12,169 bases of DNA from JAJDGF01 sp031549325 (lineage in GTDB: Bacteria; Bacillota; Clostridia; Christensenellales; Aristaeellaceae), in NCBI GenBank assembly GCA_031549325.1, contig JAVBQA010000050.1, positions 1 through 12,169 on the forward strand. Reading direction: 5' to 3'. This document shows, in pieces, positions 5,734 to 12,169 of this stretch. How positions within the stretch are numbered: the first letter of the stretch is position 1; each line of letters opens with the position of its first letter. Below the pieces are notes generated by a model. It searched no databases. It saw only the letters and a list, made by a program, of their open reading frames with translations, and was not told the origin of the DNA. Made by a program: the position numbers and the translations under genes.

Positions 5734-6744
5734 ATGAGAGGATTTGGGAAGTACCTAACCCAGAAGTTTTTTTGGTATCTGCTGACGCTCGTGGTGGCGC
5801 TGCTGCTGAACTTCTTCCTGCCCCGCATGATTCCGGGCAATCCGGTGGACGGCGTGCTGATGGATTTGACCTCCGGCATGGCCGACACCGCGCGCGCCAT
5901 GGAGATCAAGCAGCAGTTCGTGGTTCAGCTGGGTCTGGACAAGCCGCTGATTCAGCAGTTCTTTTTGTATGTAAGCAACCTGCTCAAGGGCGACCTTGGG
6001 CGCTCGTTCCAGCAGTATCCGCGCCCGGTAGTGGAGATGCTGCGCGATTGTCTGCCGTACACCATCGCGCTGCAGCTGCCCGCCATCCTGCTCGGCTGGT
6101 TTCTGGGCAACCTGCTCGGGGCCGTGGCCGCCTACAAAAAGGGCGTGTTCGACAGGACGATGTTCCCGCTGTCGCTGTTTTTAAGCTCCATTCCGCAGTT
6201 CATCTTTGCGCTGGTCATGCTGTTCGTCTTCGGCAAGACGCTCGGCTGGTTCCCCATCGGCGGCGCCTACGCGGGGAACCTGCTCCCAAGCGCCACCCTC
6301 ACGTTCTTTTTGTCGCTGGTGCACCACTGGTTCCTGCCGTTCATCTCGCTCGTGCTGCTGATGCTGGGCGGGCAGGCCATCGGCATGCGCTCCATGTCGC
6401 TGTACGAGCTGAACGCCGACTATGTGCTCTACGCCAAGCTGATGGGCGTGCGCGACAAGAAGATCACCGGCTACGTGTTCAAAAACGCGGTGCTGCCCCA
6501 GATTTCTGGGCTGGCGCTGTCCCTGGGCACGATGGTCGGCGGCGCGCTGATCACCGAGATCGTGTTCAGCTATCCGGGCGTGGGGCTCAAGCTGATGCAG
6601 GCCATCCGGAACATCGATTACCCCGTGATCTCGGGCTGCACGCTGATCATCTCGGTCACGGTGCTGGTCGCCAACTTCCTGATCGAGATCGTGAACGGCC
6701 TGATCGATCCGCGCGTGCGCGCCGCGCAGCAAGAGGAGGGCTGA
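5734..6744 (+). CDS. ABC importer permease, DppB/OppB type
   Basis: This encodes 336 residues, normal for the DppB/OppB family, which forms half of the membrane channel of Opp/Dpp importers. TM1 is at about 12-29, followed by the family motif LPRMIPGNPVD (29-39). An outer loop with QLGLDKPLIQQF and GDLGRSF comes next, then the core transmembrane helices. The cytoplasmic EAA loop, which docks with an ATPase, reads AKLMGV (A234, G238) and continues to VFKNAVLPQ. The C-terminus keeps VVFSYPGVG-like sequence and ends IDPRVRAA. ATG 5734 was chosen over the in-frame GTG 5725 and TTG 5728. Only a weak GGGA (5719-5722) precedes it, much poorer than the other ribosome sites of the operon, so translation may be low. 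It lies 176 nt after the binding-protein stop and 3 nt before the second permease gene. Confidence 0.93.
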   Translation: MRGFGKYLTQKFFWYLLTLVVALLLNFFLPRMIPGNPVDGVLMDLTSGMADTARAMEIKQQFVVQLGLDKPLIQQFFLYVSNLLKGDLGRSFQQYPRPVVEMLRDCLPYTIALQLPAILLGWFLGNLLGAVAAYKKGVFDRTMFPLSLFLSSIPQFIFALVMLFVFGKTLGWFPIGGAYAGNLLPSATLTFFLSLVHHWFLPFISLVLLMLGGQAIGMRSMSLYELNADYVLYAKLMGVRDKKITGYVFKNAVLPQISGLALSLGTMVGGALITEIVFSYPGVGLKLMQAIRNIDYPVISGCTLIISVTVLVANFLIEIVNGLIDPRVRAAQQEEG

Positions 6745-6747
6745 TCG

Positions 6748-8139
6748 ATGCAGACGATAAAGACGATGTTCAGGTCCTCCCGCTTCGTGACCGGGCTGAT
6801 TCTGGTGCTGATTGTGGTGGCGTACGCCGTCATCTACCCCATGGTCAACCGGGACGACCCCAAGGCCGACCGCGCGGGCAACCCGCTGTATGACATGACC
6901 GAGCCGCTGCGCCAGGCCATCGACGCCAAGGACGACGCGGCCATCGAGCGGCAGCTGGGCGCGCTGTCCGCCAATGAGGACCCGGCGCTCGCGCAGGTGC
7001 TGGCGGATGTGCGCGCCGCCCTGGACGCGGGCGGGCTGACCAAGGCGCAGTCGGGCGCCAAGCAGGTGAAAAAGACCAACCCGCTGTATCAGGAATTCGC
7101 CGCGCTCCGGCAGGCGCTGGGGTTGGAGGGCACTGAACCCAATGAGGCGCAGGCCCGCGAGGCGTTGTCCGCGCTGGATGCCCACCATCAGGCGGTGCTG
7201 GCCGCCGCGGACAGGGTGAAAACAGAAGGGTTGGGCGCTGCCGCCCTGATCAGCGACAGCCAGGTTGCCGCCGAATTCGCGGCGCTGACAGACGCTTCCG
7301 ATGTGGACAAGCTCGTCAAGAACCACGATGCCACCTACAAGTGGGTGCAGGAGATTTCCGCCCGCCTGGATGCGGGCGGCCATGAGGAGGCGCAGAAGGC
7401 GCTGTCCGACATCCAGAGGACCACGCTGATCCAAAAGGACCAGCCGCCGAGCCAGGCGTTTCCGTTCGGCACGGACAGCCTGTCCCGGAACATCTTCCTT
7501 GAAATGGCCTACGGCGCGCGCCTGTCCCTGCTGGTGGGGCTGCTGGCGGGCATCATCGCCACGCTGATCGGGCTGTGCCTGGGGCTGCTGGCGGGCTACG
7601 TGGGCGGCTTGACCGACAACATCATCACCACCATCACCAACATCTTCATCGTGATCCCTTCCATGATCGTGCTGATCCTGATCGCTGTGGCGCTGGGGCA
7701 GATCAAGGACGCCTGGGTGACGGGCCTGGTCATCGGGCTCACCGCCTGGCCGTGGACGGCGCGCGCCGTGCGCGCGCAAACCACGAGCCTGCGCTACCGC
7801 GACCACGTGAACATGGCGCGCATCTCGGGCTATGGCACCGGCCGCATCCTGCTGACCGAGATCCTGCCCTACATCGCCAGCTACGTGGTGATGGCGTTCA
7901 TCCTGCAGGTGGCGAGCGGCATCATGTCCGAGGCGACGCTGGCCATTCTGGGCCTGGGCGACCCGACGTCGATATCGCTCGGGCGCATGATCAACTGGGC
8001 CATGCAGTACGAGGCGATCCGTTCCGGGCGGTGGTGGCAGTTCATCCCGGTGGCCAGCGCCATCGCCATGGTCACGTTTGGGCTGTACATGATGAACAGC
8101 GGGATGGATCAGGTGTTCAACCCGAAGATCAGGGGGTGA
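6748..8139 (+). CDS. ABC importer permease, DppC/OppC type, with a large Ala-rich extracellular insert
   Basis: This encodes 463 residues, against about 280-310 for typical DppC/OppC. TM1 is at about 13-33. The family then normally goes almost directly to the FGTD motif, which here begins at 240 (FPFGTDSLSRNIFLEMAYGARLSLLVG region). Residues about 35-230 are an insert rich in Ala, Asp, Gln and Lys, without cysteine and predicted helical. With the N-terminus inside, it would sit on the outer face, where the binding protein docks. It contains internal repetition: NPLY...LRQA at 45 and at 111, and LDAGG at 92 and 207. The rest is a standard permease, with the EAA loop around RISGYGTGRILLTEILP and the end GMDQVFNPKIRG. 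GAGGAGG (6733-6739) lies 8 nt before the ATG, and the gene follows the first permease by 3 nt. Confidence 0.93.
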   Translation: MQTIKTMFRSSRFVTGLILVLIVVAYAVIYPMVNRDDPKADRAGNPLYDMTEPLRQAIDAKDDAAIERQLGALSANEDPALAQVLADVRAALDAGGLTKAQSGAKQVKKTNPLYQEFAALRQALGLEGTEPNEAQAREALSALDAHHQAVLAAADRVKTEGLGAAALISDSQVAAEFAALTDASDVDKLVKNHDATYKWVQEISARLDAGGHEEAQKALSDIQRTTLIQKDQPPSQAFPFGTDSLSRNIFLEMAYGARLSLLVGLLAGIIATLIGLCLGLLAGYVGGLTDNIITTITNIFIVIPSMIVLILIAVALGQIKDAWVTGLVIGLTAWPWTARAVRAQTTSLRYRDHVNMARISGYGTGRILLTEILPYIASYVVMAFILQVASGIMSEATLAILGLGDPTSISLGRMINWAMQYEAIRSGRWWQFIPVASAIAMVTFGLYMMNSGMDQVFNPKIRG

Positions 8140-8143
8140 TGAG

Positions 8144-9155
<1,012 letters not shown>

Positions 9156-9166
<11 letters not shown>

Positions 9167-9992
9167 GCGCGAGCTGGGTCCGGCGCTGCTTCAGACGACG
9201 AAAGTCAACAAGTACTTCGGCGGCGTAAAAAAGGGAGTTCGGGCCGTGAACGACGTGGACTTCACCATTCACCGGGGCGAGATCATCTCTATCGTGGGGG
9301 AGAGCGGCTCGGGCAAGACCACCTTCGCCAAGATCCTGCTGGGCCTGTTGAAGGAAACCAGCGGCGAGATCCGCTACAACGGCCAGCCGCGCCTGCTCAA
9401 GAGCCACGCCCAGCGCAAGGCGTACTGGAAGGACATCCAGTCCATCTTTCAGGATCCGTTCAGCACGTTCAACCAGTTTTTCCGGGTGGAGAAGGTGCTG
9501 GATGACTGCCTGAAGCTGCAGGGGCTGCATCACCTGTCAGCCGAGGAAAAGCGCGGGAAGATGATCGAGGCGTGCGAGTTTGTGAATCTGAAGTTCGAGG
9601 AGCTGTACAACAAGTACCCCTTCGAGCTGAGCGGCGGCCAGATGCAGCGGCTGATGATCGCGCGCATCTTCATCATGCAGCCCAACGTGCTCATTGCCGA
9701 CGAGCCGACCTCGATGATCGACGCCTGCTCCCGCTCCACGATTCTGGACATGCTGCTCAAGCTCCGGGACGAGCGCAGCATGACGATCCTGTTCATCACC
9801 CACGACCTGGGGCTGGCATACTACGTGTCCGACACGCTGTACATCATGGAGCGCGGCGTGATGGTGGAGCGCGGCACCGCCGACGAGGTGATCATGGCGG
9901 CGCGGCACCCGTACACCAAGCGCCTCGTCCGCGATGTGCCCAAGCTCAACGAGCCGTGGGATCTGGATCTGGACAAGATCTGCGACGGATAG
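9156..9992 (+). CDS. ABC importer ATPase, DppF/OppF type (short form)
   Basis: This encodes 278 residues, shorter than the usual 310-330 because the C-terminal Cys-containing oligopeptide domain is absent. The protein ends soon after the RHPYTKRLV segment. Walker A GESGSGKTT is at 48-56, the Q-loop is IFQDPFSTFNQFF, the signature LSGGQ is at 158-162 followed by MQR, Walker B VLIADEP is at 178-184 with Glu183, and the switch is His216 (ITHD). The D-loop reads SMID instead of the common SALD. GGAGGTGA (9142-9149) lies 6 nt before the ATG, inside the end of the previous gene, and the 11-nt overlap implies coupled translation. It is the last gene of the importer operon, followed by a terminator. 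Confidence 0.95.
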
Positions 9993-10013
9993 GCGCTCCC
10001 CGAACAGAGCAGA

Positions 10014-10060
10014 AAACCGGTGCGGGCAGGCTTCCTTTGGAGGCTTGTCCGCACCGGTTT
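10014..10060 (+). terminator. Terminator of the ABC importer operon
   Basis: AAACCGGTGCGGGCAGGC (10014-10031) pairs with the complementary arm at 10043-10060 over 18 bp, with two G-U pairs and an 11-nt loop. Only three T end the arm, followed by GTGTTG, so the T tract is poor. The long stem, its place 22 nt after the last gene and the new promoter that follows support termination. Confidence 0.75.
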
Positions 10061-10098
10061 GTGTTGATGCCGAAAATAATACAAATCTGTGTCATCAA

Positions 10099-10126
10099 TT
10101 GACACTGCTCATGTAACTGGTATAAT
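10099..10126 (+). promoter_or_regulatory. Strong promoter of the PPC-domain protein gene
   Basis: Perfect -35 TTGACA (10099-10104), a 16-nt spacer, and a perfect -10 TATAAT (10121-10126) with an extended TG-G just before it. The predicted start near 10133 gives a leader of about 35 nt with AGGGAGGG (10151-10158). Confidence 0.9.
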
Positions 10127-10166
10127 TATCCTAGGGAACTCTGTGGAGATAGGGAGGGATAAACGC

Positions 10167-11228
10167 ATGAAGCATTCCCGTTGGATCGCCGCGCTGTGCG
10201 CGGTTCTGCTGTGCCTGACGGCGGTGGCTCCGGCCTGGGCCGAGATCATCGAGGAGACCGAGCCGAATGATACCATCGCCACCGCGCGGGTCATTGAGCC
10301 GGGCAACAAATATCAGGGCGCCATCGACAAACCAAAGGATGAGGACTATTTTGAGCTCACCGCCACCAGCGCGCGCACCATCGAAGTCACGCTGAAGCAG
10401 TGGGGGTTCAGAACCAGTGTCAAGGTGCTCAGAAACGACAAGGACAGCGTTTGCTCAAACCGGGTGCTGTTCGGCAAGCTGGGCACGCGCGCGGAGAGCT
10501 TGAAGTTCAAGGTTCGCGTGAACCCGGGCAAGTATTACATCGTGCTGTCCAGCAAGCGCGAGACCCAGCGCGGCCGCTATGAGCTCAGCATCAGGGATGT
10601 GGGTTCGGCCAAGCCGGGCGTCAAGCTGCCTGCCTCCATGCGCATGACCAAGGGCTACGAGTATGAGATGGAGGTCAGCGCGGTGCCGTCCTACTTCCTG
10701 CCGCCGACCGTCACCTACAAGAGCAGCAACCGCCGCGTGGCCGTGGTGGAGGCGGAGAGCGGGTTTGTGCGCGCGCTGCGCAACGGTGTCACCACCATCA
10801 CCGCCACCACGACCGACGGGCGCAAAACCTCGTGCCGCGTCACCGTGGGCGGCAATGGGTTCAAGCGCGCGGAGCCGCTGTTTGGCACCGAAAAAAAGCT
10901 TTACGCCTCCACCAAGGCCATGTACTATACCAGTGGCAAGCTGATCGTGGATGTGTTCATCCTCAACAAGACGGGCAAGAGCTACGCCGGCAAGGCTGCC
11001 GGCCTGAGCATGTCGATCTTCGATAAGAAATCGGGCATGAAAATTTACACCCACGACTGCGGCACGTGGAAGCCCGACGGCGGCACCCTTCGGAACGGCC
11101 GCGCGCAGGTCGTGCACATAGAGGTGCCCGAGAGCAAGCTGCCGGTGCTGGATGTGGGCAGCAAGCGCCACTACGTGGTGCTGACGCTTCAGGGAAGCAA
11201 GGTTTTTGAGCAAATTGGGAAACCTTAA
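10167..11228 (+). CDS. Secreted protein with PPC-like and bacterial Ig-like (Big2) domains, function unknown
   Basis: This encodes 353 residues from ATG 10167, 8 nt after AGGGAGGG. Residues 1-25 are a signal peptide with the signal peptidase I site AWA|EI. Residues about 29-145 look like a pre-peptidase C-terminal (PPC) domain: ETEPNDTIATA, then GAIDKPKDEDYFEL and a chain of beta-strand-like segments ending in YELSIRD. Residues about 151-229 match a Big2-type Ig fold: YKSSNRRVAVVEAESG, then ALRNGVTTITATTTDG and CRVTV. Residues 230-353 are a beta-rich domain I do not recognise. Its GKLIVDVFILNKTGKSY faintly recalls surface-layer-associated (SLAP-like) modules. No protease, sortase signal or membrane anchor is visible, so it is probably a released or wall-associated adhesion or binding protein. 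The ROK gene follows after 33 nt and is probably co-transcribed. Confidence 0.82.
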   Translation: MKHSRWIAALCAVLLCLTAVAPAWAEIIEETEPNDTIATARVIEPGNKYQGAIDKPKDEDYFELTATSARTIEVTLKQWGFRTSVKVLRNDKDSVCSNRVLFGKLGTRAESLKFKVRVNPGKYYIVLSSKRETQRGRYELSIRDVGSAKPGVKLPASMRMTKGYEYEMEVSAVPSYFLPPTVTYKSSNRRVAVVEAESGFVRALRNGVTTITATTTDGRKTSCRVTVGGNGFKRAEPLFGTEKKLYASTKAMYYTSGKLIVDVFILNKTGKSYAGKAAGLSMSIFDKKSGMKIYTHDCGTWKPDGGTLRNGRAQVVHIEVPESKLPVLDVGSKRHYVVLTLQGSKVFEQIGKP

Positions 11229-11261
11229 TCCAAAGCATAGTTTTAGAGAGGAACGCGATTC

Positions 11262-12169
11262 ATGAACAAATTTGGCATCGAAGCCCACATCAAAAACGTA
11301 CCGTCCCTGGACAAGCAGCACTTTCCGCTGCGCGCCTTCAACCAGGCGTTTCTGAAAACCGCTGAAAAGCCCTTTGCGCTGGCGCTGGAGCGGCCGGATG
11401 GTCAGGTCTCCGTGCAGAAGACCCGCATCCATGGCGACGAGGCGCACCGCCAGGCCGACGAATACTACGTCGACAGGCTGCTGAAGGGACTATTGTGGAT
11501 GAAAGGCGGCTTCCGGGTGTACGTGTGCGGCGACGACGCCATGTTCAACTACGTGCGGGCTGCTTACAGCCCCAGTGGCTCACGCGCGTTCGACTTTGAG
11601 TTCATGGCGGGCGTGTACGAGCGGCCGTTCGAGGTGGTCAGCAAGCCCTATGAGCAGACGCCTGAGCAGAAGGAGCAGGCCGAGCCCGTGGGCAGGCATC
11701 TTTCCGGCTGCCGCATCGGGTTTGATGCGGGCGGCAGCGACAGGAAGGTGTCGGCTGTGATTGACGGAGAGCCGGTGTTCAGCGAGGAAGTCGTGTGGCA
11801 GCCGGTCACCAATACCGATCCGGACTATCATTACGACGGCATCGTCTCCGCCTTCAAGGAAGCCGCCAGGCATATGCCCAGGGTGGACGCCATCGGCGTC
11901 AGCTCGGCGGGCATCTACGTGGCCAACCGCACGATGGTTGCGTCGCTGTTCCGCGCCATCCCCAAGGAGCTGTTCGACCGGAAAATCAAGGACATCTACC
12001 TGCGCGCGGCCGAGGCGATCGGCGCGCCGGTTGCCGTGGCGAACGACGGCGACGTCAGCGCGCTGGCGGGCGCGATGGGCATGAACGTGAACAACCTGAT
12101 CGGGCTGGCGATGGGTACCAGCGAGGCGGGCGGCGAAGTGGTGTTCAGCGAGGAAGTGGTGTGGCATCC
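11262..12169 (+). CDS. ROK-family protein (sugar-kinase-like) with N-terminal extension, 3' partial
   Basis: The frame is open from ATG 11262 to the window edge (302 complete codons). GAGAGGAA lies about 9 nt before the ATG. From about residue 150 it follows the ROK/ASKHA nucleotide-binding fold: CRIGFDAGGSDRK (Asp155 in the phosphate-1 loop), VDAIGVSSAGIYV, VAVANDGDVSALAG (Asn261-Asp262, at the position of the catalytic Asp in ROK kinases), then IGLAMGTSEAGG. Residues 1-150 form an extra N-terminal region, beta/alpha mixed, that I cannot assign. No helix-turn-helix is evident, so an enzyme is likelier than a NagC/XylR-type repressor. The expected ROK zinc motif would lie beyond the window. 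The last 14 residues (GEVVFSEEVVWHP) nearly repeat residues 169-182 (GEPVFSEEVVWQP) and do not look like normal ROK continuation after GTSEAGG. The 3' end may therefore be rearranged or chimeric. Confidence 0.85.
   Translation, partial: MNKFGIEAHIKNVPSLDKQHFPLRAFNQAFLKTAEKPFALALERPDGQVSVQKTRIHGDEAHRQADEYYVDRLLKGLLWMKGGFRVYVCGDDAMFNYVRAAYSPSGSRAFDFEFMAGVYERPFEVVSKPYEQTPEQKEQAEPVGRHLSGCRIGFDAGGSDRKVSAVIDGEPVFSEEVVWQPVTNTDPDYHYDGIVSAFKEAARHMPRVDAIGVSSAGIYVANRTMVASLFRAIPKELFDRKIKDIYLRAAEAIGAPVAVANDGDVSALAGAMGMNVNNLIGLAMGTSEAGGEVVFSEEVVWH
12140..12166 (+). repeat. 27-bp in-frame near-repeat at the window edge (other copy 11774-11800)
   Basis: Positions 12140-12166 match 11774-11800 at 26 of 27 bases (C to G at 12158). 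The offset is 366 bp, a multiple of three, so both copies encode VFSEEVVW in the same frame. The matching continues loosely on both sides. It may be an internal duplication, a paralogue, or an assembly join at a repeat. Confidence 0.85.

Noticed and set aside
5715..6893. 392-codon plus-strand frame overlapping the first permease
   Set aside because: Out of frame with a well-conserved permease. It is rich in Arg, Ala and Gly, with no domain.

Overview
The window reads as a GC-rich Gram-positive bacterium, most likely a member of the Clostridia. This rests on strong AGGAGG-type ribosome binding sites, textbook sigma-A promoters, the tRNA-cluster style and the gene families. The species cannot be named from the sequence. 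There are no phage, transposase, CRISPR or defence genes.

Layout. (1) Positions 1-574, minus strand: a five-gene tRNA cluster, in transcription order Leu(TAG), Gly(GCC), Gly(TCC), Gly(GCC), Lys(CTT). It is driven by a perfect TTGACA-17-TATAAT promoter at 613-641. All five genes encode their 3' CCA, and the two Gly(GCC) copies are an exact 86-bp duplication. (2) 689-1816, plus strand: a monocistronic CorA-type Mg2+/divalent cation channel gene with its own promoter and terminator. (3) 1854-3458: monocistronic pyruvate kinase. A 10-bp inverted repeat brackets its -10 box and a strong terminator follows. (4) 3459-10060: the main block, a complete Opp/Dpp-type ABC importer operon of binding protein, two permeases and two ATPases. 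Ahead of it lies a control region with a cre-like palindrome, a promoter, and a leader of about 130 nt holding a possible 11-codon reading frame and inverted repeats. A 16-bp hairpin and a palindromic repeat-like element separate the binding-protein gene from the permeases. (5) 10099-12169: a strong promoter, a secreted PPC/Ig-like protein, and a ROK-family sugar-kinase-like gene that runs off the right edge.

How the parts may work together. The binding protein most resembles family-5 binding proteins of the cellobiose/oligosaccharide branch. With a ROK-like gene next door, an oligosaccharide is a reasonable guess for the substrate, but peptides are not excluded because no glycoside hydrolase or peptidase is in view. 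Pyruvate kinase upstream has its own terminator and is a neighbour only.

The oddest items are three. The second permease carries an Ala-rich insert of about 195 residues, with internal repeats, on its predicted outer face. A palindromic element sits inside the transporter operon. At the right edge of the window the ROK gene abruptly re-uses a motif found 366 bp upstream in the same frame, which suggests an internal duplication, a paralogue or a chimeric assembly end.
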